A stretch of DNA of 64,000 nucleotides from Eubacterium sp. (GTDB lineage Bacteria > Bacillota > Clostridia > Oscillospirales > Acutalibacteraceae): the NCBI GenBank assembly GCA_022511225.1, contig JAFLRZ010000005.1, forward strand, positions 1 to 64,000, given 5' to 3'. A program made the translations under genes and the position numbers. Positions 43,094-51,234 of the stretch are shown here, one piece after another (position 1 is the first letter of the stretch; every line of letters starts with the position of its first letter). Under the pieces are notes generated by a model. That model saw only the letters and a list, made by a program, of their open reading frames with translations. It did not search any database and was not told the DNA's origin.

Positions 43094-46000
43094 TTACTCT
43101 GCGTCAGGAGCGTAGTAATCAACAAGCTTTGCAAGCTTATTGTACTTATCAATTGAGTTTTCAGCTGCAATAGCGAAGAGCTCTTCTGCTTTGCCTGGGA
43201 ATGCTCTCTTGAGTGAAGAGTATCTGACCTCACCCTCGATGAACTCAACGTAATCAGCTGTTGGAGCCTTGCTGTCGAGTGAGAATGGGTTTTTGCCGTC
43301 CTTGATAAGAGCAGGGTTGAATCTGAAGAGATTCCAGTAACCGGCAGCAACTGCCTTCTTCTGCTCTGTCTGGTTGAATGGCATCTTGATACCGTGGTTA
43401 ATACAAGGAGCATAGCAGATAATGATTGAAGGACCATTATAAGCAGCAGCCTCCTGGAATGCCTTTAAGCACTGAGCTGCATTAGCACCCATAGCAACCT
43501 GAGCAACGTATACGTAGCCGTATGACATAGCAATCTGAGCAAGATCCTTCTTCTTAACTACCTTACCTGATGCAGCGAACTTAGCAACTGCGCCTGTAGG
43601 AGTAGCCTTTGAAGCCTGACCGCCTGTATTTGAGTAAACCTCTGTATCGAATACTACGATATTAACGTCCTCATTTGAAGCGATAACGTGGTCAAGACCG
43701 CCAAAGCCGATATCGTATGCCCAGCCGTCACCACCGAAGATGAACTGATACTTCTTAGCTGCATAGTCTTCATCCTTAAGGAAGTCTGCAGCAGCTTCAG
43801 CAGCAGCGCCGTCAAGCTTTGCAGCCTTAAGAGCATCAATGAGAGCTTCTGAAGCAGGAGTATTTGTTTCAGGGTTTTCATAAGTATCAAGCCAAGCCTG
43901 AGCCTTATCAGCTACCTCGGTATCGAGGAGAGCCTCGGCATCCATAGCAAGTCTTTCACGAATCTGCTTCTGAGCAAGCATCATACCGTAACCGAACTCT
44001 GCGTTATCCTCGAAGAGTGAGTTTGACCAAGCAGGTCCGTGACCCTTCTTATCTACTGTATATGGAGTTGAAGGAGCAGAACCACCCCAGATTGAAGAAC
44101 AACCCGTTGCGTTTGCAATATACATCTTGTCACCAAAGAGCTGTGTAGCAAGCTTAGCATAAGGTGTTTCACCGCAGCCTGCACAAGCGCCTGAGAACTC
44201 AAGATATGGCTTTCTGTACTGAACGCCGATTGTGTTGTTTGCAAGAACTTCAGGCTTAGCCTCAACATCAACAAGTGCATCATAAGAAACCTGTGATGCC
44301 ATCTGAGATGCGATTGGCTTCATTGTAAGTGACTTTGTAGGACAAACGTTAGCACAAGAGCCGCAACCTGTACAGTCAAGAGTTGAAACGATAAGAGCAT
44401 ACTTATAAGGTGCCTTCTTATGGTCAACCATCTTTGTTCCCTCAGGAGCTGAAGCAACCTCATCAGCGTTAAGGCAGATAGGTCTGATTACAGCGTGAGG
44501 GCAAACCATTGAGCAAAGGTTACACTGAGCACACTTTACTGGCTCCCACTCAGGAACTGTAATAGCGATACCTCTCTTTTCAAATGCTGCTGAGCCCTGA
44601 GGATATACACCGTCAGCGCAGTCAACAAATGTTGAAACAGGAAGGTCATCACCGTGAAGTCTTCCTACAGGATCAAGAATCTCCTTAACAAACTTCTTCA
44701 TTTCAGGACGGTCTGTAGGAATTGAAAGCTCTGTTTCCTCTTCTACTGCATCCTTCCATGAAGCAGGAACGTCAATCTTAACAAGCTCCTTTGAGCCTCT
44801 GTCGATACCTGCGTGGTTAGCGTTTACGATAGCCTCGCCCTTCTTTGAGAACTTCTTGACAACTGCAGCCTTCATAAGCTCGATTGCCTTCTCAACAGGA
44901 AGAATATTTGAAATTGTAAAGAATGCTGACTGAAGAATTGTTGATGCTCTACCCGGAAGACCAACCTCTTCGGCAATCTTAATACCGTTGATTGTGTAGA
45001 ACTGAATGTCATTTTCTGCAATGTATCTCTTCATCTTAGCAGGAAGCTCCTTATCAAGCTCCTCGGGAGTCCAGATACAGTTGAGAAGGAATGTACCGCC
45101 CGGTACGATATCCTGTACCATATCATACTTTGTAACGTATGATGGGTTATGGCAAGCTACGAAATTAGCCTTGTTGATAAGGTATGTAGATGTGATTGGT
45201 GATGAGCCGAAACGAAGGTGAGATACTGTAATACCGCCTGACTTCTTTGAATCGTAGAAGAAGTAACCCTGAGCGTACATATCTGTGTTATCACCGATAA
45301 TCTTGATAGAATCCTTATTTGCACCTACTGTACCGTCTGAGCCGAGACCCCAGAACTTACAAGAGGTTGTGCCTTCAGGAGTTGTATCAGGACTTTCTGT
45401 TACGTCGAGTGAAAGATTTGTAACGTCGTCGTGAATTGAAAGAGTAAAGGTCTTTTTAGGCTCAGGCGCATTCATATTGTTGTAAACTGAAATGATGTGA
45501 GCAGGAAGAGTATCCTTAGAGCCAAGACCGTATCTGCCGCCGAATACAGGAACGTCAGCAAACTTTGAATCCTTGAGAGCAGCTACTACGTCGAGGTAGA
45601 GAGGCTCACCGAGAGAGCCCGGCTCCTTAGTTCTGTCAATAACAGAAATTGACTTTACGCTTTCAGGCATAACATCAAGAAGATGCTTAACTGAGAATGG
45701 TCTGTAAAGGTGAACCTTAATCATACCAACCTTCTCGCCGCGAGCATTAAGGTAATCAACTGTTTCCTGAATAGTATCGCAAACAGAGCCCATTGCTACG
45801 ATAACTCTCTCAGCATCGGCAGCACCATAGTAATTGAAAAGCTTGTAGTCAGTGCCAATCTTTTCGTTTACCATATTCATATACATTTCTGTTGTAGCGA
45901 TAGCATCGTTATAATACTTGTTACAAGCCTCACGGTGCTGGAAGAAAATATCACTGTTTTCTGCAGAGCCGCGAAGAACAGGTCTTTCAGGATTAAGTGC

Positions 46001-46618
46001 ACGTGCACGGAATTCCTGAATGTCGTCCATATCAACCATTGACTTGAGTTCATCGTAATCCCAGATGTCAATCTTCTGAACTTCGTGTGAAGTACGGAAG
46101 CCGTCAAAGAAGTGAAGGAACGGTACACGGCTCTTGAGAGTTGAAAGATGAGCTACTGCACCGAGGTCCATAACCTCCTGAACATTTGATGAACAAAGCA
46201 TTGCATAACCTGTCTGACGGCAAGCCATAACGTCTGAATGATCACCAAAGATATTGAGAGCGTGAGTAGATACGCAACGAGCAGATACGTGAATAACTGA
46301 CGGAATCAACTCACCTGCTATCTTATACATATTGGGAATCATAAGGAGTAATCCCTGAGAAGCTGTATAAGTTGTAGTGAGAGCACCTGCTGAAAGTGAG
46401 CCGTGAACTGCACCTGCTGCACCTGCTTCAGACTCCATCTCTGCAACCTTAACGGTCTGTCCGAAAATGTTTTTTACTCCTCTTGCTGCCATAGCATCAG
46501 TTTCCTCTGCCATGTTTGATGAAGGAGTAATAGGGTAGATTGCGGCAACCTCAGTGAACGCGTAGCTTACGTGCGCAGCAGCACTGTTACCGTCCATGGT
46601 TTTCTTTTTTCTTGCCAT
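43094..46618 (-). CDS. nifJ: Pyruvate:ferredoxin (flavodoxin) oxidoreductase
   Basis: PFOR converts pyruvate and CoA to acetyl-CoA and CO2 and reduces ferredoxin, the main pyruvate outlet of anaerobes. At 1174 residues it is the one-chain homodimeric form. Domain order: N-terminal pyrimidine-binding domain (AAAHVSYAFTEVAAIYPITP), the CoA and gamma regions, two [4Fe-4S] ferredoxin motifs (CAQCNLCSMVCPHA and CTGCGSCANVCPTK), and the C-terminal thiamin domain with GGDGWAYDIGFGG and FDTEVYSNTGGQASKATPTG. AGGAGGATG precedes the ATG. It is a single-gene unit with its own promoter, a palindrome at the start site and a terminator. Confidence 0.97.
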   Translation of the reverse strand: MARKKKTMDGNSAAAHVSYAFTEVAAIYPITPSSNMAEETDAMAARGVKNIFGQTVKVAEMESEAGAAGAVHGSLSAGALTTTYTASQGLLLMIPNMYKIAGELIPSVIHVSARCVSTHALNIFGDHSDVMACRQTGYAMLCSSNVQEVMDLGAVAHLSTLKSRVPFLHFFDGFRTSHEVQKIDIWDYDELKSMVDMDDIQEFRARALNPERPVLRGSAENSDIFFQHREACNKYYNDAIATTEMYMNMVNEKIGTDYKLFNYYGAADAERVIVAMGSVCDTIQETVDYLNARGEKVGMIKVHLYRPFSVKHLLDVMPESVKSISVIDRTKEPGSLGEPLYLDVVAALKDSKFADVPVFGGRYGLGSKDTLPAHIISVYNNMNAPEPKKTFTLSIHDDVTNLSLDVTESPDTTPEGTTSCKFWGLGSDGTVGANKDSIKIIGDNTDMYAQGYFFYDSKKSGGITVSHLRFGSSPITSTYLINKANFVACHNPSYVTKYDMVQDIVPGGTFLLNCIWTPEELDKELPAKMKRYIAENDIQFYTINGIKIAEEVGLPGRASTILQSAFFTISNILPVEKAIELMKAAVVKKFSKKGEAIVNANHAGIDRGSKELVKIDVPASWKDAVEEETELSIPTDRPEMKKFVKEILDPVGRLHGDDLPVSTFVDCADGVYPQGSAAFEKRGIAITVPEWEPVKCAQCNLCSMVCPHAVIRPICLNADEVASAPEGTKMVDHKKAPYKYALIVSTLDCTGCGSCANVCPTKSLTMKPIASQMASQVSYDALVDVEAKPEVLANNTIGVQYRKPYLEFSGACAGCGETPYAKLATQLFGDKMYIANATGCSSIWGGSAPSTPYTVDKKGHGPAWSNSLFEDNAEFGYGMMLAQKQIRERLAMDAEALLDTEVADKAQAWLDTYENPETNTPASEALIDALKAAKLDGAAAEAAADFLKDEDYAAKKYQFIFGGDGWAYDIGFGGLDHVIASNEDVNIVVFDTEVYSNTGGQASKATPTGAVAKFAASGKVVKKKDLAQIAMSYGYVYVAQVAMGANAAQCLKAFQEAAAYNGPSIIICYAPCINHGIKMPFNQTEQKKAVAAGYWNLFRFNPALIKDGKNPFSLDSKAPTADYVEFIEGEVRYSSLKRAFPGKAEELFAIAAENSIDKYNKLAKLVDYYAPDAE

Positions 46619-46655
46619 TTATAACATCCTCCTAAGAAAAATTAATTAGCAAATA

Positions 46656-46672
46656 TTATGGTATGTCCATAA
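46656..46672. promoter_or_regulatory. Palindrome at the PFOR transcription start
   Basis: TTATGG-TATGT-CCATAA is a perfect inverted repeat placed at about +2 to +18 of the PFOR transcript, a position suited to a repressor. The regulator is unknown; it does not match the Rex consensus as I know it. Confidence 0.45.
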
Positions 46673-46680
46673 CCTTATTG

Positions 46681-46709
46681 ATTATATCACTAATGATGTG
46701 CTATTTCAA
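46681..46709 (-). promoter_or_regulatory. Promoter of the PFOR gene
   Basis: Minus-strand TTGAAA, 17 bases, TATAAT. Confidence 0.8.
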
Positions 46710-46735
46710 TGGTAAATTATATTTTTTTAAAAAGA

Positions 46736-47464
46736 TTAGTCCATACCGCCATCAATCTTCTCTATACCGGTTACGATGGTTATTTCACCGTAGTTCTTGT
46801 CAGCTTTTATAGTAACCTTGTTATCAGAAATGTTTGACATACCGGAGATCTTTACAACAACTCTAACGTCGCCTTTAAGCCTGCCAAGATCTACGTCAAC
46901 GTACGAATTATTCATAACAATGTCAATCGGGTCAAGAGCCGTGTATTCCTTGTCCTCACCGAGAATCTTGTAGTATACGGTCATCTCACGATTTATACTG
47001 TCGTAGTACGGAATGTTTATTCTTACGGTTACTTTTCTCTTTTTAGGCTTTGTTGTGGTTTCTTTTTTAGTTGTAGTTGTAGTCGTCTTTTTTGTCGTGC
47101 CGTTTTTAGTTGTTTTGTCTTTTGATTTTGTAGTCTTTTCACCGGCTTTTGTAGGAGTATCCTTGTCGGTCTTTTCATTCTTTTTGGTCGATTTGTCACT
47201 GCCGTTACTTGTATAAGGTGACGGCTTTGTGTCATCTGTGTCATCCTCGTAATCAGGTACATCCTTAGTAACCGTTACTATTTCAGTCACGTTTCTGCCA
47301 TTATCGTCTGTGACGGCTTCGCCTGACTCGTCTGTTACAATGCTTATCATAGTTTCAACGTCTTCAGGCTTATTCGTCTGTCCTTTCTTATATACAGCGA
47401 TTCCTGCTGTGATTGATAAAATAAGTATCACTGCTACAATGATTGCTACGTACTTTTTCTTCAT
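46736..47464 (-). CDS. Membrane-anchored protein with Thr/Lys-rich stalk
   Basis: The protein has 242 residues. An N-terminal membrane anchor (about 5-25) is followed by an acidic part, a low-complexity Lys/Thr/Asp stalk (about 80-145, including a run of six threonines) and a compact C-terminal domain of about 95 residues (KVTVRINIPYYDSINREMTV) that looks beta-rich. Such stalked proteins usually present a domain at the wall surface. I do not recognise the end domain. The ATG at 47464 is chosen because AGGAG lies 7 bases before it. It follows nadE by 29 bases. Confidence 0.65.
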   Translation of the reverse strand: MKKKYVAIIVAVILILSITAGIAVYKKGQTNKPEDVETMISIVTDESGEAVTDDNGRNVTEIVTVTKDVPDYEDDTDDTKPSPYTSNGSDKSTKKNEKTDKDTPTKAGEKTTKSKDKTTKNGTTKKTTTTTTKKETTTKPKKRKVTVRINIPYYDSINREMTVYYKILGEDKEYTALDPIDIVMNNSYVDVDLGRLKGDVRVVVKISGMSNISDNKVTIKADKNYGEITIVTGIEKIDGGMD

Positions 47465-47493
47465 ATCCAATCTCCTTAAATAATGAAAATGTG

Positions 47494-49410
47494 TTAGATA
47501 AATGCGTTAAATGAAGCATCGCTCGGCATTCGCCAGTCACCTCTCGGACTGAGTGAAACAGAGCCGACCTTTGGTGCATCGGGAATACAGGAGCGTTTAA
47601 ACTGACTGATAAAAAACCTCTTTAGAAATACACCGAGCCACTTATCTATCGTTTCTTTATCATACGCACCGTCGAAGGCTTTTAAGGCAAGAGCCGAGAG
47701 CTTTTCTTTTGTAAAGCCAAAGCGCACGAAATTATAAAGGAAGAAATCGTGCAGTTCATACGGTCCGATATTGTCCTCGGTTTTCTGAGCAATTTCTCCG
47801 TTTTCATCAGGCGGAAGAAGCTCAGGTGAAACAGGTGTATCAAGCACGTCATAAAGAATATCAGCAGTGCTTTTTTCGCTGATATTTGCCACGTACTCAA
47901 CGAGATATCTTACGAGGGTTTTTGGCACTGATGCATTGACGCCGTACATACTCATATGATCACCGTTATAAGTGCACCAGCCCATTGCAAGCTCGCTCAA
48001 ATCGCCTGTACCGACAAGCAGTTTGCCGTGCTTGTTAGCCATATCAAATAAAATCTGTGTACGCTCTCTTGCCTGAGTGTTTTCGTAGGTGATATCCTTA
48101 ATATCGGGATTATGCTCAATATCATTCATATGCTGAGTGCAGGCATCCTTGATGCTGATTTCCTTAATCGTAACGCCGAGTGATTTCATCAGCTCAAGAG
48201 CGTTATTGTAAGTCCTGTCAGTCGTTCCGAAGCCGGGCATCGTTATGCCGAGGATATCGCTGTTAGGTCTGCCAAGAAGCTTCATAGCCTCAGTACATAC
48301 AAGAAGTGCAAGCGTGCTGTCAAGTCCGCCTGAAATACCTACAACTGCACCTGACGAGCCTACGTGCTCAAGCCTTTTTGCAAGACCTGCTGCCTGAATT
48401 GAAAAGATTTCCTCACATCTTTCTCTGCGCTTTTCATCATTTGCAGGGACGAAAGGATGAGGGTCAACGAAGCGGTATTTCAAATCGTTGCTGTCATTAT
48501 CCAACTTAAAATCATCCATCAATTGATCATAACAGGACGGGCATTTGTGTGAATTCTCAAAGCTCATATTCTTTTGCCTTAATGCATCAAGCTTTTCACA
48601 GTCGATATCAGCAATTGTGATAACATTTTCTCGACTGAAGCGTTTACCCTCAGCAAGAATTGCGCCGTTTTCTGCAATAAGCGTTGCACCGCTGAATACT
48701 AAATCAGTCGTGCTTTCGTGAACAGATGCACCTGCGTAAACGTAACCGCTGATACATCTTGCAGACTGATTGGAAACTAAATCACGTCTGTACTCTGCCT
48801 TTGAAACGTATTCGTCACTTGCAGACAGATTGACTATAATATTTGCGCCGCTGAGAGCCATATTTGCCGACGGTGGATTAGGCACCCACAAATCCTCACA
48901 AAGCTCAATACCGATTGTTACGCCGTCACTAATTTCAATAATCTCATTACAACTAACCCAGCATCCGTACTTATAAGAATATATACTATCAGTGTCTATG
49001 CCCAAACCGGCTCCGCTGTCAAACCAGCGCTTTTCATAGAACTCATTATAATTAGCAAGATTAATTTTAGTCGTTATATTGATAACTCTGCCGTTCAGAA
49101 TTGTGTATGCACAATTATAAAGCTTGTTTTTGTATCTGTACGGTGCGCCGACTATAACGGCAATATTCTTATCCTTTGTATAATCAGCTATATCGTCAAT
49201 AGCTCTTTCCGCTGCCTGCTGCAAAGCCTTTGTAAAGAACAAGTCTGCACAGGTGTAGCCTGTAATGGAGAGCTCGGGAGTTACGAGAAGTCGCACCTCC
49301 TCCTCAACAGCCTTATCAATTGCACTCATTATTTCTTTTTTGTTGTAATCGGGGTCAGCAACCTTAAGCTTAAGCGAGGCTGCCGCCACTCTGAACATAC
49401 CGTAATTCAT
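47494..49410 (-). CDS. nadE: NAD+ synthase, glutamine-dependent
   Basis: This last step of NAD synthesis amidates deaminated NAD with ammonia from glutamine. The 638 residues have an N-terminal nitrilase-type glutaminase (about 1-290, with LLVTPELSITGYTCADLFF and the nucleophile in GIELCEDLWVP). The C-terminal ATP pyrophosphatase-type synthetase has P-loop GISGGLDSTLALLV and GTGDLSELAMGWCTYNGDH. It is the long two-domain NadE form. AAAGGTG precedes the ATG. Confidence 0.95.
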   Translation of the reverse strand: MNYGMFRVAAASLKLKVADPDYNKKEIMSAIDKAVEEEVRLLVTPELSITGYTCADLFFTKALQQAAERAIDDIADYTKDKNIAVIVGAPYRYKNKLYNCAYTILNGRVINITTKINLANYNEFYEKRWFDSGAGLGIDTDSIYSYKYGCWVSCNEIIEISDGVTIGIELCEDLWVPNPPSANMALSGANIIVNLSASDEYVSKAEYRRDLVSNQSARCISGYVYAGASVHESTTDLVFSGATLIAENGAILAEGKRFSRENVITIADIDCEKLDALRQKNMSFENSHKCPSCYDQLMDDFKLDNDSNDLKYRFVDPHPFVPANDEKRRERCEEIFSIQAAGLAKRLEHVGSSGAVVGISGGLDSTLALLVCTEAMKLLGRPNSDILGITMPGFGTTDRTYNNALELMKSLGVTIKEISIKDACTQHMNDIEHNPDIKDITYENTQARERTQILFDMANKHGKLLVGTGDLSELAMGWCTYNGDHMSMYGVNASVPKTLVRYLVEYVANISEKSTADILYDVLDTPVSPELLPPDENGEIAQKTEDNIGPYELHDFFLYNFVRFGFTKEKLSALALKAFDGAYDKETIDKWLGVFLKRFFISQFKRSCIPDAPKVGSVSLSPRGDWRMPSDASFNAFI

Positions 49411-49454
49411 TTAATCACCTTTTACCATTTTAACGAAATATTATAGCCAAACTG

Positions 49455-50345
49455 TTAAATAAGTGTAATTTTATATTTAAATGCTATTGTTTCGTCAGGA
49501 CTGAGGATAGTTATTCCTCTTTTATTTTCAAAAATTTCGTCCTCATCGGAGCAATTTGAAATTCCCGTCCACGGCTCAAGTGCAACGAACGGTGCGTTTC
49601 CGACCGCAGACCATATAAGCAGATTATTCATATCCTGAAAATCAACTCTTACTCCCTTGCCGTTTTTTCCGATAAGAGTTACGGATTTCGACTTGCAGTT
49701 TGGAAAGATAAGTGCATCATTATCTTCAAATAAATCGTGATTCATCTTTAATTTATTTCTGCCCTTCATAACGTCATAATACTTACTGACGTCAACAAGT
49801 CCTGTATTATGGTCAGGACGAAGGCAAGACATACTTATCGGCTTGTCAAATATAACCGTGTAATCCTCAAAGCATTCGTCATCATCAACAGGGCAGTTGA
49901 ATGCCGGATGACCGCCGATTACAAACGGGAGCTTATCTTTACCTGTATTCGTGATGATATACTCATTAGTTACAGTATTACCATTAAGGGTATATTTTAT
50001 CTTAAGCTCGTAATCAAATGGAAAAGCCTTCCTTGTATTATCACTGCTTTTTTGCACAAACGTAATACTGTTTGAATGCTTTTCGAAAACTTCAAAAGGA
50101 TTTATTCTTGCAACTCCGTGCCTTTTCATTTTGCAATCCTTGCCGAAGGCTTTTGCCCTTTCGTCAGGGAGCACGCCAACTATCGGAAAGCAGACAGGTG
50201 CCTGACCTGCCCAGTATTTGCTGTCAGCCTGCCATAAGTATTCAGTATCATTTTTCTTAAGTGAATTAAGCTGTGCACCGTCAATGCCGAGGGTGACGGA
50301 TACGTTTTCATTTTTTATAACAAATTGCCGTTCTTCACTCATCAT
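49455..50345 (-). CDS. Aldose 1-epimerase-family protein
   Basis: This 296-residue galactose mutarotase-like fold protein has the LacX/YeaD-like pattern: DGAQLNSLKKNDTEYLWQAD, WAGQAPVCFPIVGVLPDE, YELKIKYTLNGNTVTNEY and VIGGHPAFNCPV, with a later LALEPWTG-type VALEPWTGISNC. It probably equilibrates anomers of a sugar or sugar phosphate. Two ATG codons in a row follow GGAGTGATTTTTT. It is a stand-alone gene upstream of nadE on the same strand. Confidence 0.88.
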   Translation of the reverse strand: MMSEERQFVIKNENVSVTLGIDGAQLNSLKKNDTEYLWQADSKYWAGQAPVCFPIVGVLPDERAKAFGKDCKMKRHGVARINPFEVFEKHSNSITFVQKSSDNTRKAFPFDYELKIKYTLNGNTVTNEYIITNTGKDKLPFVIGGHPAFNCPVDDDECFEDYTVIFDKPISMSCLRPDHNTGLVDVSKYYDVMKGRNKLKMNHDLFEDNDALIFPNCKSKSVTLIGKNGKGVRVDFQDMNNLLIWSAVGNAPFVALEPWTGISNCSDEDEIFENKRGITILSPDETIAFKYKITLI

Positions 50346-50468
50346 AAAAAATCACTCCAATCTATTTCATTATAAACTATATAAATTTGTAATGCAATAT
50401 TGAAAATCGTATACATATGGTGTAGAATACAGATAAATTAGTGATTTAATGAAGGAGTATATAAAAAT

Positions 50469-51041
50469 ATGGATATTGGAAATTATATTGAAAATGATAT
50501 ATTCAACGAAAACAACCAGCACAAGCATTTTTATCAGATGATTTGGGACTGTTTTATTGAAAACGGCTTTGTTATTACAGACGAGGACGGATATGAAATT
50601 GACACCCTGTTCAAAGCATTTGCGCTGAAAAATCTACTCGGCGAATTTGTGTACAGAATTTATGACGAGGTAAACGAAATAGGATTTGAGGATATTATCG
50701 AAAATGCACAGAATTTAGGCTTTGATGAAGCTGATATTGAAGCGTACTGCGAAAGTGATGAAAATATTTTTGTTGAAGATGATTTTGAGCTTACGGTAAA
50801 GAACGCACTTGATTATATAACTGAGATTTCGGCTGATAAGATGCTTGAGGAATTTGCGGCAGATGATATTTTTGATGCTATGTTCGCGTGTACTTATGCC
50901 TTTGAGCAGGACTTTGTTTTCGACTTCGAGGATTATGAGGAAATGCTTGCGTTTATTGATAATAATCAGGATCAGCTTGATGATTATAAGGAAGAATATT
51001 CATCAGTATCAAACTGGATTCATGGCGGTATGATGTGTTAA
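50469..51041 (+). CDS. Acidic hypothetical protein
   Basis: The protein has 190 residues, with a very high share of Asp, Glu, Phe and Tyr and few basic residues. It is predicted helical, without signal peptide or membrane part. I do not recognise it. Features are HFYQMIWDCFIENGFVITDE and DFVFDFEDYEEMLAFIDNNQ. A clear AAGGAG site lies 11 bases before the ATG, and a terminator follows. It is an isolated single gene. Strong acidity can mean a DNA mimic or an anti-type protein, but there is no direct evidence. Confidence 0.65.
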   Translation: MDIGNYIENDIFNENNQHKHFYQMIWDCFIENGFVITDEDGYEIDTLFKAFALKNLLGEFVYRIYDEVNEIGFEDIIENAQNLGFDEADIEAYCESDENIFVEDDFELTVKNALDYITEISADKMLEEFAADDIFDAMFACTYAFEQDFVFDFEDYEEMLAFIDNNQDQLDDYKEEYSSVSNWIHGGMMC

Positions 51042-51051
51042 AATAATTTGT

Positions 51052-51079
51052 TCGGGAGGCAGATTGCCTCCCGAACGAT
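51052..51079 (+). terminator. Terminator of the acidic protein gene
   Basis: CGGGAGGCA-GAT-TGCCTCCCG stem; the T-run after it is short. Confidence 0.7.
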
Positions 51080-51156
51080 TTTGCCGAGGTATTATTGTTT
51101 GATTGTATGGGAGGATATTATCTGCCCGTGATTCAGAGCAAATATAGCCAAATTAA

Positions 51157-51190
51157 AAGGAGGAATGATTTTCATTCCTCCTTGTTTTTT
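51157..51190. terminator. Hairpin downstream of pcrA
   Basis: AAGGAGGAATGA / TCATTCCTCCTT stem followed by GTTTTTT on the plus strand. It sits between the converging acidic-protein and pcrA genes. Confidence 0.75.
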
Positions 51191-51196
51191 GAATAG

Positions 51197-51223
51197 CGGA
51201 GCGATGCGGTCATCGCTCACTGC
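51197..51223. repeat. Dispersed palindromic repeat, copy 3
   Basis: GGAGCGATG-CGGT-CATCGCTC hairpin followed by ACTGC, related to the copies at 135, 24406 and 55527. Confidence 0.65.
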
Positions 51224-51234
51224 AAAAATTTCAT

